Source of the DNA: Ensifer adhaerens
GTDB taxonomy: Bacteria > Pseudomonadota > Alphaproteobacteria > Rhizobiales > Rhizobiaceae
Assembly: GCF_000697965.2 (NCBI RefSeq)
Contig: NZ_CP015880.1
Coordinates: 2,356,001 to 2,420,000 of the forward strand
Direction of reading: 5' to 3'
Length of the DNA: 64,000 bases
The position numbers and the translations under genes are program-made. The notes under the pieces were generated by a model. The model worked only from the letters and a program-made list of their open reading frames with translations, was not told the DNA's origin and made no database searches. Positions 25,268 through 34,794 of this stretch are shown here, in pieces. How positions within the stretch are numbered: the stretch's first letter is position 1; every line of letters starts with the position of its first letter.

Positions 25268-25687
25268 ATGAAGAAGCTCTATCGCGGCAGCTGCCATTGC
25301 AGCGCCATCGCCTTCGAATGCCAGCTTGATCTCGCCGAGGGCATCCGCCGCTGCAACTGCTCCTTCTGCGCCAAGACGCGCATGCAGAAGGCCTTTGCGC
25401 TGCGCGAAGAATTCGAGATCACGTCAAGCAAGGACCGGCTGACGAGCTACCGGGCCGACAATTCGAGCTGGATCGAGGGCGACGTCGATCATTATTTTTG
25501 CAGCCGCTGCGGTGTCCGGCCCTTCTCGCGTGGCTACCACAAGGATTTCATCGGCCATTTCTACGCGGTCAATGTCGCCTGCCTCGATGGTGTCAGCGAC
25601 GCGGAACTCGCCGAGGCGCCGATCATCTACGAAAACGGCCGCGATGACGACCACTTCAACGCGCCCGCCGACACGCGCTTCATGTGA
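25268..25687 (+). CDS. GFA family (glutathione-dependent formaldehyde-activating-like) zinc protein
   Basis: A 139-residue protein with the GFA fold. Zinc ligands are visible as C-H-C near residue 9, C-N-C-S-F-C near 35 and C-S-R-C near 80. Family members include Gfa, which speeds formation of S-hydroxymethylglutathione, but most are uncharacterised. The start at 25268 follows a strong GGGAGG. It is a monocistronic gene convergent with the ACT-domain gene. Confidence 0.85.
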   Translation: MKKLYRGSCHCSAIAFECQLDLAEGIRRCNCSFCAKTRMQKAFALREEFEITSSKDRLTSYRADNSSWIEGDVDHYFCSRCGVRPFSRGYHKDFIGHFYAVNVACLDGVSDAELAEAPIIYENGRDDDHFNAPADTRFM

Positions 25688-25701
25688 GCGCACACGGCCA
25701 G

Positions 25702-26103
25702 TCAGGCGACGGTCAGCGCCCGGAGCGCATCGAGCGCTCGCTCGGCATCCGCTTCCGGCACGAAGATGTGGTCATGGTAATAGGCGGCGATCACATTGGC
25801 GCTGATGCCCTCGCGCGTCAGCGCTGCCGAAACGGCCGCCGTCAGCCCCACGGCCTCGAGCGCCGAATGCACGTTGAGCGTGATGCGGCGAAGCAGCGGA
25901 CCATAGGCGAGCCCGGCCTCGTCGGCGGCCGCGCGGGTAACGACCAGGGTCAGCCCCTCGTCCTCGCGATAGGTGGCAAGCGCCTCCAGCGCCTGGTAGC
26001 GCGCCTGATCCTGATAGGCGACGGTACAATAGACGTAGGTCTGCGGAAACAGCACCGGGTTCATCGTCGAAAGCAGTTTCGCGAGATCCGTTACTCCGGC
26101 CAT
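25702..26103 (-). CDS. ACT domain protein
   Basis: A 133-residue protein that appears to contain two small ACT-like units. The C-terminal half (L-T-R-E-G-I-S-A-N-V-I-A-A-Y-Y-H-D-H-I-F-V-P) resembles the ACT domain of short CASTOR-like proteins that bind amino acids. The start at 26103 follows GAGGGA. It stands alone and converges with the GFA gene. Its ligand is unknown. Confidence 0.75.
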   Translation of the reverse strand: MAGVTDLAKLLSTMNPVLFPQTYVYCTVAYQDQARYQALEALATYREDEGLTLVVTRAAADEAGLAYGPLLRRITLNVHSALEAVGLTAAVSAALTREGISANVIAAYYHDHIFVPEADAERALDALRALTVA

Positions 26104-26259
26104 GTCATCGTCCCTCGTTCTCGACGCCTCGTGCTTGCCCACTGGTATCGGATCGTCACGTTGGCGTGAAGCACGCGATCGCGATTTGACCGTTGCCAAT
26201 CCCATGAAAACATGAGGTCATCGAACACCGGCGCTGGAGCCGGGCGACGGGAGGACGCG

Positions 26260-26979
26260 ATGGCGCGCAGCAAGTCGGTACAAACCTCTGACAGATCCCT
26301 CACAAGATTGACCGCGGCCTTCGCCGCGTTGCTGGCGTTTTCGCCCATCGCCGCCGCCCAGGAGCCGGCCGTCGTCATCCCGCCGCCGTCACTCGACGAG
26401 AAGTCATCCGCTTCGACCGAAATCGCCGTCTTTGCCGGCGGCTGTTTCTGGGGCGTGCAGGGCGTCTTCCAGCACCTTAAGGGCGTGAAGAAAGCGGTCT
26501 CCGGCTATTCCGGCGGCACCGCGGCAACCGCCGACTACGAGACGGTGAGCGGCGGCAAGACCGGCCATGCGGAGGCGGTGGAAGTGACCTTCGATCCGCG
26601 CGACGTCACCTATGGCCGGCTGCTGCAGGTGTTCTTCTCCGTCGCCCACAATCCGACCCAACTCAACTATCAGGGGCCGGATCACGGCCCACAGTATCGA
26701 TCGGCGCTCTTTACCGTCACCGATGAACAGAAGCGGATCGCCGATGCCTATATAGCCCAGCTCGGCAAATCAGCCGCCTTCCCGGCAAGGATCGTCACGC
26801 AGGTTTCGCCCTTCAAGGGCTTCTACGCTGCCGAGGACTATCATCAGGATTTCCTGACGCGAAACCCGACGCACCCCTATATCGTCTACAACGACCTGCC
26901 GAAGATCGAGAACTTGAGAACCCTGTTCCCCGAGGCCTTCCAGGCAAATCCGGTGCTGGTGTTCAAGCCGAAGAGCTAG
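26260..26979 (+). CDS. msrA: Exported peptide methionine sulfoxide reductase MsrA
   Basis: A 239-residue MsrA. The catalytic motif G-G-C-F-W-G is at about residue 62, followed by the family segments S-G-Y-S-G-G and H-A-E-A-V-E-V. A signal peptide is present (residues 20-42, ending I-A-A-A-Q-E), so the enzyme should repair oxidised methionine in periplasmic proteins. There is only one cysteine in the whole protein; the resolving cysteines of many MsrA proteins are missing, so it depends on an external reductant. The start at 26260 follows GGGAGG. Confidence 0.9.
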   Translation: MARSKSVQTSDRSLTRLTAAFAALLAFSPIAAAQEPAVVIPPPSLDEKSSASTEIAVFAGGCFWGVQGVFQHLKGVKKAVSGYSGGTAATADYETVSGGKTGHAEAVEVTFDPRDVTYGRLLQVFFSVAHNPTQLNYQGPDHGPQYRSALFTVTDEQKRIADAYIAQLGKSAAFPARIVTQVSPFKGFYAAEDYHQDFLTRNPTHPYIVYNDLPKIENLRTLFPEAFQANPVLVFKPKS

Positions 26980-27009
26980 GCCCGCTTCTCAAACGGACAC
27001 AGCAGGTCG

Positions 27010-27933
27010 TCAACGCGTTCCGACAAGGACCGCCACGCCTTCCGCCAGCCGGCGAAACCCGTCGCGCGCGCCCTCGCTCATGTGCCGCGCCCTCAGCCAC
27101 GCATGGATCATCTGCGGCTCCTCGCGGAAGGTGACGTTCACGCCCGCCATGGCAAGCCGCGCCGCATAGAGGCGGGCATCGTCGCGCAAGGGGTCGAAGA
27201 AGGCGCCGGTTACATAGCTCGGCGGCAGGCCCGAGAGATCCGTTTCCGCCAGCGGCGCGGCGAAGGGATTGCCCATCGGCGCCTTGAGGATATCGCGATA
27301 ATAGCTGACATCGGCGGTCGTCAACCCCGGCGCCTCGGCCATGTCGGCATAGGAACCCGACACGAGATCGCCGCCAAGGCCGGGATAGATCAGCACCTGG
27401 CCAACGATGCCGGAAAGCCTTTCCGCCCGTGCCTTGAGAACGATGCCAGCCGTGAGATTGCCGCCGGCGCTGTCGCCGGCCACGACGACCGGGCGGCCGT
27501 CGGACAGGAGGTGTTGCAGCACGGCGTAGCTGTCGTCAAAGGCAGCCGGCCAGACATGCTCCGGCGCGAGCCGATAATCGACCGAGACCAGCTCGGCCTG
27601 AGCGAAATCCGCAAGCTCGGCACAGATCGCATCATGGCTGTCGAGTGAACCGACGACGAAGCCGCCGCCATGGATGTAATAGATGCGCGTTTCGCTCGAG
27701 ACCTTGGCCGGCCGGTAGCGCCGGGTCGGGATACGGCCGTCGACGAGTTCATCCATGCGCGTCAGCCCGGCCGGGCTCGGCGCATCGAACTCGGCGCAGA
27801 GCGCGTCATACCATTTGCGCTGCTGCTCGATCGAGGCGTCGACCGCGTCGGCGGGATAGAAGTCCTCGCAGCGGCGATGAAAGGCGAGGATCCCCTCCTC
27901 TGTCGGCATCGGCCGCTTGGTCACCTGATCCAC
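27010..27933 (-). CDS. Alpha/beta-hydrolase of the hormone-sensitive lipase family
   Basis: This 307-residue esterase/lipase has the HSL-family oxyanion motif H-G-G-G-F and the nucleophile motif G-D-S-A-G-G. The catalytic Asp is in the D-P-L-R-D-D region and the His in M-I-H-A-W. I chose GTG 27933 because it follows GGGAGG; a longer ATG start at 28008 lacks such a site. It lies divergent from the LysR regulator at 28089. Substrate unknown; short-chain acyl esters are typical for the family. Confidence 0.82.
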   Translation of the reverse strand: MDQVTKRPMPTEEGILAFHRRCEDFYPADAVDASIEQQRKWYDALCAEFDAPSPAGLTRMDELVDGRIPTRRYRPAKVSSETRIYYIHGGGFVVGSLDSHDAICAELADFAQAELVSVDYRLAPEHVWPAAFDDSYAVLQHLLSDGRPVVVAGDSAGGNLTAGIVLKARAERLSGIVGQVLIYPGLGGDLVSGSYADMAEAPGLTTADVSYYRDILKAPMGNPFAAPLAETDLSGLPPSYVTGAFFDPLRDDARLYAARLAMAGVNVTFREEPQMIHAWLRARHMSEGARDGFRRLAEGVAVLVGTR

Positions 27934-28088
27934 GTCGTCCTCCCTGCAATCCCGAAGTCGCCTGCAGCTTAGCACCGGCGTGCCGGCTCCCTGTCCGAAA
28001 ACCGACATGACGGGAAAAAATCGGCGGTCGATCCGGTTGCATCGGCCACCCGCTTGCCAGCCCTGCCTCGCACCTATTAACTCTCGCC

Positions 28089-28997
28089 ATGGCCTTCACT
28101 TTCAGACAGTTGCAATATTTCGTCGCCGTCGCCGAACAGGGATCTATCACCCGTGCGGCGCAGAACCTCTCGATCTCGCAATCCTCGATCACCGAGGCGA
28201 TCAAGGAGCTGGAAGGCGATCTCGGCGTCGAGCTCTTCGACCGGCATCCGCGGGGCCTGTCGATCACCCACAACGGCCACCAGTTCCTGCGCCACGCCAC
28301 CAAGATCCTCTCCAATGTCTCGGACGCCCGCCGCAGCTTTTCCGACAGCCGCGAGGAAACCGGCGGCAAGCTCAACCTCGGCGTCACCTCGCTGGTGGCC
28401 GGTTACGTGCTCTCCGATCTGCTGGCGCGATACCGCCGCGCCTGCCCCGGCGTGGAAGTCAGCGCCATCGAGGACAACGGCTCCTATCTCGAACATCTGC
28501 TGATCGGCGGCGAGCTCGATGTCGCCGTCATGGTCATCTCCAACCTGCGCGACCGCATGGCGCTGCAGGCGGAGATTTTGGAGACCTCGCCCTATCGCCT
28601 GTGGCTGCCGATCGGCCATCCGCTTGTCAGCGCCGACATCATCTCCGTCAGCGATATCGCCAAGGAACCGCTGATCATGCTGACAGTGGACGAAATCGAG
28701 GAGAACACCGGCAAGCTTTTGTCCGCACTTGGCGCCCGCCCGCATGTCGCCTTCCGCACCCGCTCGGTCGAAGCGGTGCGCAGCCTGGTGGCGACAGGCG
28801 CCGGCATCGCGCTTTTGCCTGACCTCGTCTACCGCCCTTGGTCGCTGGAAGGCGACCGCATCGAGAGCCGCGACGTGTCGGGCGCGCTTCCCGTCGTGCA
28901 GGTCGGCATGGTCTGGCGCAAGGGCTCCGGCCTGCCACAATCGGCACGCGATTTCGTCGGTATCGCCGAAGCGCTGAGAAGCGCCAGACCGCGCTAA
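28089..28997 (+). CDS. LysR family regulator
   Basis: A standard 302-residue LysR regulator. The HTH is at residues 5-60 (F-R-Q-L-Q-Y-F-V-A-V-A-E-Q-G-S, then E-L-E-G-D-L-G-V-E-L-F-D-R) and the effector domain occupies 90-295. It is divergent from the esterase and transcribed toward the polyamine-type transporter 183 bases downstream. It could control either of these; the gap to the transporter is long enough for a separate promoter. Confidence 0.88.
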   Translation: MAFTFRQLQYFVAVAEQGSITRAAQNLSISQSSITEAIKELEGDLGVELFDRHPRGLSITHNGHQFLRHATKILSNVSDARRSFSDSREETGGKLNLGVTSLVAGYVLSDLLARYRRACPGVEVSAIEDNGSYLEHLLIGGELDVAVMVISNLRDRMALQAEILETSPYRLWLPIGHPLVSADIISVSDIAKEPLIMLTVDEIEENTGKLLSALGARPHVAFRTRSVEAVRSLVATGAGIALLPDLVYRPWSLEGDRIESRDVSGALPVVQVGMVWRKGSGLPQSARDFVGIAEALRSARPR

Positions 28998-29180
28998 TTC
29001 ACTAAATTTATTAGTCTTCTCCCGACACTGGCCACACCTTTGGCGTGCCGGTGGGTGACCGATATCGGAAAAACCGAAAGCGACATTCTGTTTAATGAAT
29101 TTGCGAATACGGTGAAATGAAGGCACGCTTCATCTTGGGAACGAAGCCGCAAAACGCGGCTCAAAACTGGGAGAATTCAG

Positions 29181-30341
29181 ATGAAGCAGATGCTCAAATC
29201 CTGCACGGCATTGACCCTGTCGCTCGGCCTTGTCGCCCCGGCCTTCGCGCAGGAGCCGCTGAAGGAACTCGGCAAGGGCGAAGGCGAACTCTCCATCGTC
29301 GCCTGGGCCGGCTACATCGAGCGCGGCGAGACCGACAAGGCCTATGACTGGGTCACGGATTTCGAAAAGCAGACCGGCTGCAAGGTCTCGGTCAAGACCG
29401 CCGCCACCTCGGACGAAATGGTGGCGCTGATGAACGAAGGCGGCTTCGACCTTGTCACCGCCTCGGGCGACGCCTCGCTGCGCCTCGTCGCCGGCAAGCG
29501 CGTCCAGCCGATCAACACCGATCTCATCCCGAGCTGGAAGACGATCGACGAGCGCATGCAGAACGCGCCCTGGTACACAGTCAATGGTGTCCACTACGGC
29601 ACGCCCTACGTCTGGGGCCCGAACGTGCTGATGTACAACAAGGACGCCTTCAAGGGCGAAGCGCCGAAGAGCTGGAACGTCGTCTTCGAGGAAATGAACC
29701 TGCCCGACGGCAAATCCAACAAGGGCCGCGTCCAGGCCTATGACGGCCCGATCCATGTGGCCGACGCTGCCAACTACCTGATGAAGCACAAGCCGGAACT
29801 CGGCATCAAGGACCCCTACGAAATCAATGAAGACCAGTACAAGGCAGCGCTCGAGCTGCTGCGCGGCCAGCGCAAGATCGTCGGCCGCTACTGGCACGAC
29901 GCAATGATCCAGATCGACGACTTCAAGAACGAAGGCGTCGTCGCCTCCGGCTCCTGGCCGTTCCAGGTCAACCTGATGGAAGCCGAGAAGCTGCCGATCG
30001 CCTCGACCATTCCGGAAGAAGGCGTGACCGGATGGGCCGACACCACCATGCTGCACGCCGACAGCCAGCATCCGAACTGCGCCTATATGTGGATGGAGCA
30101 CTCGCTGTCGCCGAAGGTCCAGGGCGACGTCTCCGCCTGGTTCGGCGCCAACCCGTCGGTCGGTGCGGCCTGCAAGGGCAACGAACTCTTGACCGACGCC
30201 GGCTGCAAGACCAACGGCTACGAGGACTTCGACAAGGTCAAGTTCTGGAAGACGCCGGTGACGAAGTGTGAAAGCCAGGGCGAATGCGTGCCCTATCACC
30301 GCTGGGTCTCCGACTATATCGGCGTGATCGGCGGCCGCTAA
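29181..30341 (+). CDS. Polyamine-type ABC transporter substrate-binding protein (PotD/YdcS-like)
   Basis: The 386-residue periplasmic protein has a Sec signal peptide (residues 1-24, ending A-P-A-F-A-Q-E) and the PotD-like start G-E-L-S-I-V-A-W-A-G-Y-I-E. It begins an operon with an ATPase, two permeases and an aminoaldehyde dehydrogenase, which is the ydcSTUV-ydcW (patD) order of E. coli. It should capture putrescine, spermidine or a related amine. A 17-base dyad (ATGAAG/CTTCAT) at 29117-29133 lies upstream. Confidence 0.87.
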   Translation: MKQMLKSCTALTLSLGLVAPAFAQEPLKELGKGEGELSIVAWAGYIERGETDKAYDWVTDFEKQTGCKVSVKTAATSDEMVALMNEGGFDLVTASGDASLRLVAGKRVQPINTDLIPSWKTIDERMQNAPWYTVNGVHYGTPYVWGPNVLMYNKDAFKGEAPKSWNVVFEEMNLPDGKSNKGRVQAYDGPIHVADAANYLMKHKPELGIKDPYEINEDQYKAALELLRGQRKIVGRYWHDAMIQIDDFKNEGVVASGSWPFQVNLMEAEKLPIASTIPEEGVTGWADTTMLHADSQHPNCAYMWMEHSLSPKVQGDVSAWFGANPSVGAACKGNELLTDAGCKTNGYEDFDKVKFWKTPVTKCESQGECVPYHRWVSDYIGVIGGR

Positions 30342-30366
30342 GCCGTCAGACCTATCGCAAGCATTT

Positions 30367-30514
30367 GCCCCTCACCCTGACCCTCTCCCCGCACGCGGGG
30401 AGAGGGAACGCCCCCGGCCAAACCGTAGGGCGTGAACTTGAGGCAAGACGCCCGCCGCACGTCCCCTTCGCCCCGCCTGCGGGGCGAAGGTGCCCGGCAG
30501 GGCGGATGAGGGGC
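30367..30514. repeat. RIME-like rhizobial intergenic mosaic element
   Basis: The element is bounded by GCCCCTCA and TGAGGGGC in inverted orientation. It contains two perfect palindromes with 12-base arms and 2-base spacers, at 30381-30406 (CCCTCTCCCCGC arm) and 30465-30490 (CCTTCGCCCCGC arm). This is the structure of the RIME1 repeats of rhizobia, here about 148 bp. It sits inside the transporter operon between the binding protein and the ATPase, and may form RNA hairpins that lower expression of the later genes. Confidence 0.85.
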
Positions 30515-30535
30515 CACATTTCCCGGAGCCATACA

Positions 30536-31534
30536 ATGACCACCGCCGTTCTCTTCGACAATGTTTCCCGCCACTTCGGCGCCGTGCGCGCCGTTGATGG
30601 CGTGAACCTCGAGATTGCCGAGGGCGAGTTCTTCGCCATGCTCGGCCCCTCAGGCTCCGGCAAGACCACCTGCCTGCGCCTGATGGCCGGCTTCGAGCAG
30701 CCGACCGGCGGCCATATCGAGATCTTCGGCGAAACGGCGGAGGGCGTGCCGCCCTATCGCCGCAGCGTCAACACCGTCTTCCAGGACTACGCGCTCTTCC
30801 CGCACCTCTCGATCCTCGACAACGTCGCCTATGGGCTGATGGTCAAGGGTGTCGGCCGCGAGGAGCGCCGCAAGGCGGCCGAGGACGCACTCGCCATGGT
30901 CAAGCTGCCGGGCTATGGCACCCGCCGTCCCGGGCAACTCTCCGGCGGCCAGCGCCAGCGCGTGGCGCTCGCCCGGGCACTTGTCAACAAGCCCAAGGTG
31001 TTGCTCCTCGACGAGCCGCTCGGCGCGCTCGATCTGAAGCTGCGCGAGCAGATGCAGGAGGAACTGAAGAGCCTGCAGAAGTCGCTCGGCATCACCTTCG
31101 TCTTCGTCACCCACGACCAGGGCGAGGCGTTGTCGATGGCCGACCGCATCGCCGTCTTCAACGATGGCCGCATCCAGCAGCTTGGCAGCCCGGAAGACGT
31201 CTACAAGCAGCCGAAGACGCGGTTTGTCGCAGATTTCGTCGGCTCGTCCAACGTGCTGCCGCAAAAGCTCTGCCAGCGGCTCGGGCTGAAGGCACCCTTT
31301 GCGAGCCTGCGTCCCGAAGCGATCGTCCTCGCCCAGCCGGTAGATGGCGCGCTCAGCCTCTCGGGCACCGTCTCGGCCCATAGCTTCCTCGGTGCCGTCA
31401 ACCGTGTCGTCGTCGATGTCGATGGCGCCCGCGTCGCGGTCGCCAGCCCCGCAGCGCTCGCCGTGCCCGCGCTCGGCAGCCCCGTCACCATCAGCTTTGC
31501 CGCAAACGAGCTGCACCCGATGGAGGACGCATGA
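30536..31534 (+). CDS. Polyamine-type ABC transporter ATPase (PotA/YdcT-like)
   Basis: A 332-residue ATPase. Walker A is G-P-S-G-S-G-K-T-T, the signature L-S-G-G-Q-R-Q-R, Walker B V-L-L-L-D-E-P, and the switch histidine is in V-T-H-D-Q. The C-terminal 90 residues form the TOBE regulatory domain. The start at 30536 follows CGGAG; reading further upstream would run through the RIME repeat. It overlaps the next permease by 4 bases. Confidence 0.9.
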   Translation: MTTAVLFDNVSRHFGAVRAVDGVNLEIAEGEFFAMLGPSGSGKTTCLRLMAGFEQPTGGHIEIFGETAEGVPPYRRSVNTVFQDYALFPHLSILDNVAYGLMVKGVGREERRKAAEDALAMVKLPGYGTRRPGQLSGGQRQRVALARALVNKPKVLLLDEPLGALDLKLREQMQEELKSLQKSLGITFVFVTHDQGEALSMADRIAVFNDGRIQQLGSPEDVYKQPKTRFVADFVGSSNVLPQKLCQRLGLKAPFASLRPEAIVLAQPVDGALSLSGTVSAHSFLGAVNRVVVDVDGARVAVASPAALAVPALGSPVTISFAANELHPMEDA

Positions 31535-32481
31535 CCGCCTTTGCCGAACCCCTCGTTCTGCCTGAACGCCGAGGCCCCGCCGGCCGCCTGTCGGACTTCT
31601 TCTGGAAGCACCCGCATCTGCTTCTGTTGATCATGCTCGCCCCGCCGCTGCTCTGGCTCGGCGTCGTTTATCTCGGCTCGCTGTTTGCGCTTCTGCTCCA
31701 GAGCTTCTTCTCGATCGACGATTTCTCGGGCCTGATCAACTACGAGTTCACGCTCGCGACCTATCGCCAACTGCTCAGCGAAACCAATCTCGACATTATC
31801 CTGCGCACCGTGCTGATGGCGGCGACCGTCACCGTCGCTTCCGCCGTCATCGCCTTCCCGATCGCCTATTACGCCGCGCGCTACGCACAGGGGAAATGGA
31901 AGGTGCTCTTCTATCTCGGCGTGATGCTGCCGCTCTGGTCGAGCTATCTGGTCAAGATCTATGCCTGGAAGCTGATTTTGGCCAAGGAGGGCATCCTCAC
32001 CTGGTTCTTCGAAAAGCTGCATCTCATGTGGCTGCTCGACGGCTGGCTGTCGCTACCCGTGGTCGGCGGCAACTCGCTCTCGGTCAGCTATACCGGCACC
32101 TTCATCGTCTTCGTCTATGTCTGGCTGCCCTTCATGATCCTGCCGATCCAGGCAGCGCTGGAGCGCGTGCCCGGCAACCTGATCGAGGCCTCCTCCGATC
32201 TCGGCGGCACGCCGGCCCAGACCTTCCGCCACGTGCTCTTTCCGCTGGCCCTGCCCGGCATTGTCGCCGGCTCGATCTTCACGTTCTCGCTGACGCTCGG
32301 CGACTACATCATCCCGCAGATCGTCGGCTCGTCGCGCCTCTTCATTGGCCAGGCCGTCTATGCCCAGCAGGGCACGGCCGGCAACATCCCGCTGGCCGCC
32401 GCATTCACGGTCGTCCCGATCGTCATCATGGGCGCGTACCTCTTCGTCGCCAAACGCATGGGAGCCTTCGATGCGCTCTGA
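31531..32481 (+). CDS. Polyamine-type ABC transporter permease (PotB/YdcU-like)
   Basis: This 316-residue inner-membrane protein has six predicted helices and the EAA loop [16 protein letters not shown]. It overlaps the ATPase gene as ATGA and its own stop lies 11 bases inside the next permease gene. It pairs with the product at 32471 to make the channel. Confidence 0.9.
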   Translation: MTAFAEPLVLPERRGPAGRLSDFFWKHPHLLLLIMLAPPLLWLGVVYLGSLFALLLQSFFSIDDFSGLINYEFTLATYRQLLSETNLDIILRTVLMAATVTVASAVIAFPIAYYAARYAQGKWKVLFYLGVMLPLWSSYLVKIYAWKLILAKEGILTWFFEKLHLMWLLDGWLSLPVVGGNSLSVSYTGTFIVFVYVWLPFMILPIQAALERVPGNLIEASSDLGGTPAQTFRHVLFPLALPGIVAGSIFTFSLTLGDYIIPQIVGSSRLFIGQAVYAQQGTAGNIPLAAAFTVVPIVIMGAYLFVAKRMGAFDAL

Positions 32482-33283
32482 ACGAAACCGCTCACCGATG
32501 GGCCTGAAGATTGCGGCCGCCGCCGGCCTCGCCTTCCTGCACCTGCCGATCCTCCTGATCTTCCTCTATGCCTTCACGACGGAGGAAAAGAGCTATCAGT
32601 TCCCGCCGCCGGGGCTGACGACGCAGTGGTTCGCCGTTGCCTGGAACCGGCCCGACGTCTGGGCGGCGCTAACGCTTTCGGTCAAGGTCGCCTCAATCGC
32701 AACCGCGGTCGCGCTGGTGCTCGGCACGCTCTGCGCCGCAGCCGTCAGCCAGACGCGCTTCTTCGGCCGCGAGACGGTCTCGCTGCTCGTCATCCTGCCG
32801 ATCGCGTTGCCCGGCATCATCACCGGCATTGCGCTGCGCTCCGCCTTCTCGATGGCCGATATTCCGTTTTCCTTCTGGACCATCGTGCTCGGCCACGCGA
32901 CCTTCTGCATCGTCGTCGTCTACAACAATGCGGTCGCCCGCTTCCGGCGGATTTCCGGCTCGCTGATCGAGGCCTCGATGGACCTTGGCGCCGACGGCTT
33001 CCAGACCTTCCGCTACATCATCCTGCCCAACATCGGCACGGCTCTGCTTGCCGGAGGCATGCTCGCCTTCGCGCTCTCCTTCGACGAGGTGATCGTCACC
33101 ACCTTCACTGCCGGCCAGCAGTCCACGCTGCCGATCTGGATGCTCGAAGAGCTGATCCGCCCGCGCCAGCGCCCGGTGACCAATGTGGTTGCCATGGTCG
33201 TGGTGCTCGTCACTTTCCTGCCGATCCTCGGCGCCTACTACCTCACCCGCGACGGCGACCAGATCGCCGGCGCCGGCAAATAA
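32471..33283 (+). CDS. Polyamine-type ABC transporter permease (PotC/YdcV-like)
   Basis: A 270-residue permease with the EAA loop [15 protein letters not shown] chose ATG 32471 because it overlaps the preceding stop and gives the usual short polar N-terminus before helix 1. It is followed after 24 bases by the aldehyde dehydrogenase, so uptake and first catabolic oxidation are in one operon. Confidence 0.9.
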   Translation: MRSERNRSPMGLKIAAAAGLAFLHLPILLIFLYAFTTEEKSYQFPPPGLTTQWFAVAWNRPDVWAALTLSVKVASIATAVALVLGTLCAAAVSQTRFFGRETVSLLVILPIALPGIITGIALRSAFSMADIPFSFWTIVLGHATFCIVVVYNNAVARFRRISGSLIEASMDLGADGFQTFRYIILPNIGTALLAGGMLAFALSFDEVIVTTFTAGQQSTLPIWMLEELIRPRQRPVTNVVAMVVVLVTFLPILGAYYLTRDGDQIAGAGK

Positions 33284-33307
33284 CTCGACTATCAAGGGAG
33301 AACAGAC

Positions 33308-34735
33308 ATGGACACCCAACTGCTGATCGGATCGCGCTTCGAGGCCGGCACCGAGGCCGACGAACACATCCTGAACCCGCGGACGGGCGGCAAGATCGTC
33401 GATCTGCCGGAAGCCTCGCATGCCCAGGTCGAGGCGGCCGTCGACGCTGCTGAAAGCGCCTTCACCAGCTGGTCGCAGACGACACCGGCCGAACGCTCCA
33501 ACTATCTCTTGAAGATCGCCGATGCGATCGAGAAGGATGCGGACGGCTTTGCAGCCCTCGAGGCGCTCAACTGCGGCAAACCGATCAATGCGGTCAAGAA
33601 TGATGAGCTGCCGGCGATCGTCGACTGCTGGCGTTTCTTTGCCGGCGCCGTGCGCAACCTGCACGCCCCGACCGCAGGCGAATACCTGCCCGGCCACACC
33701 TCGATGATCCGCCGCGATCCGATCGGCATCGTCGGCTCGATCGCGCCGTGGAACTATCCGCTGATGATGATGGCCTGGAAGCTGGCGCCGGCGATCGCCG
33801 GCGGCAACACCGTCGTCTTCAAGCCATCCGAACAGACGCCGCTGACGGCGCTGAAGCTCGCGCGGGTGCTTGCCGACATCCTGCCGGAAGGCGTGGTCAA
33901 TGTTGTCAGCGGCCGCGGCGAAACCGTCGGCAATGCGCTGATCAACCATCCGAAGATTTCGATGGTCTCGATCACCGGCGATATCGCCACCGGCAAGAAA
34001 GTGCTGGCGGCGGCCGCCAAGACCGTGAAACGCACCCATCTGGAGCTCGGCGGCAAGGCCCCGGTCATCGTCTATGACGACGCCGACCTCGAAGCGGTGG
34101 TCAACGGCATCCGCACCTTCGGCTATTACAATGCCGGCCAGGACTGCACCGCCGCCTGCCGCATCTATGCCGAAGCCGGTATCTACGAGAAGCTGGTCGC
34201 CGACCTCACCTCGGCCGTCTCGACCATCCGCTACAACCTCGCCGACGACACCGAAAACGAGATCGGCCCGCTGATCTCGCGCCGCCAGCGCGATCGCGTT
34301 GCGAGCTTCGTCGAGCGCGCCGCCGACCAGAAGCACATCGAGATCACCACCGGCGGTGCCGCCGGCAGCTCGGACGGCTTCTTCTTCCAGCCGACGGTTG
34401 TGGCCGGCGCCACGCAGGAAGACGAGATCGTGCGCCGCGAAGTCTTCGGCCCCGTCGTCTCCGTTACCCGCTTCACCGGCAAGGACGATGCCGTCGCCTG
34501 GGCCAACGACAGCGACTATGGCCTCGCCTCCTCCGTCTGGACCAAGGACATTTCCCGGGCGATGAAGGCCGCCTCCCGCCTGCAATACGGCTGCACCTGG
34601 ATCAACACCCACTTCATGCTGACCAACGAGATGCCGCATGGCGGCGTCAAACAGTCGGGCTACGGCAAGGACATGTCGGTCTACGCGCTCGAGGACTACA
34701 CCGCCGTTCGCCACATCATGATCAACCACGGCTGA
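33308..34735 (+). CDS. Aminobutyraldehyde dehydrogenase-like aldehyde dehydrogenase (YdcW/PatD type)
   Basis: The 475-residue NAD-dependent aldehyde dehydrogenase shows the catalytic Glu motif L-E-L-G-G-K-A-P and the catalytic Cys motif G-Q-D-C-T-A, plus P-W-N-Y-P for cofactor binding. Length and motifs fit the 4-aminobutyraldehyde/betaine aldehyde group. Linked to a polyamine importer, it most likely oxidises 4-aminobutanal from putrescine to GABA. The matching putrescine transaminase or oxidase is not in the window. Betaine aldehyde or 3-aminopropanal are alternative substrates. Confidence 0.86.
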   Translation: MDTQLLIGSRFEAGTEADEHILNPRTGGKIVDLPEASHAQVEAAVDAAESAFTSWSQTTPAERSNYLLKIADAIEKDADGFAALEALNCGKPINAVKNDELPAIVDCWRFFAGAVRNLHAPTAGEYLPGHTSMIRRDPIGIVGSIAPWNYPLMMMAWKLAPAIAGGNTVVFKPSEQTPLTALKLARVLADILPEGVVNVVSGRGETVGNALINHPKISMVSITGDIATGKKVLAAAAKTVKRTHLELGGKAPVIVYDDADLEAVVNGIRTFGYYNAGQDCTAACRIYAEAGIYEKLVADLTSAVSTIRYNLADDTENEIGPLISRRQRDRVASFVERAADQKHIEITTGGAAGSSDGFFFQPTVVAGATQEDEIVRREVFGPVVSVTRFTGKDDAVAWANDSDYGLASSVWTKDISRAMKAASRLQYGCTWINTHFMLTNEMPHGGVKQSGYGKDMSVYALEDYTAVRHIMINHG

Positions 34736-34794
34736 GGCTCACCGCCCCGGGCGCGGAGAATGCATGCAAACGAAACAAACGGGAGGAGTTTGCG

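Noticed and set aside
32693..34729. 678-codon minus-strand open frame opposite the permease and aldehyde dehydrogenase
   Set aside because: The plus-strand genes have complete motifs; the antisense product looks like a composition artefact with no fold motifs.
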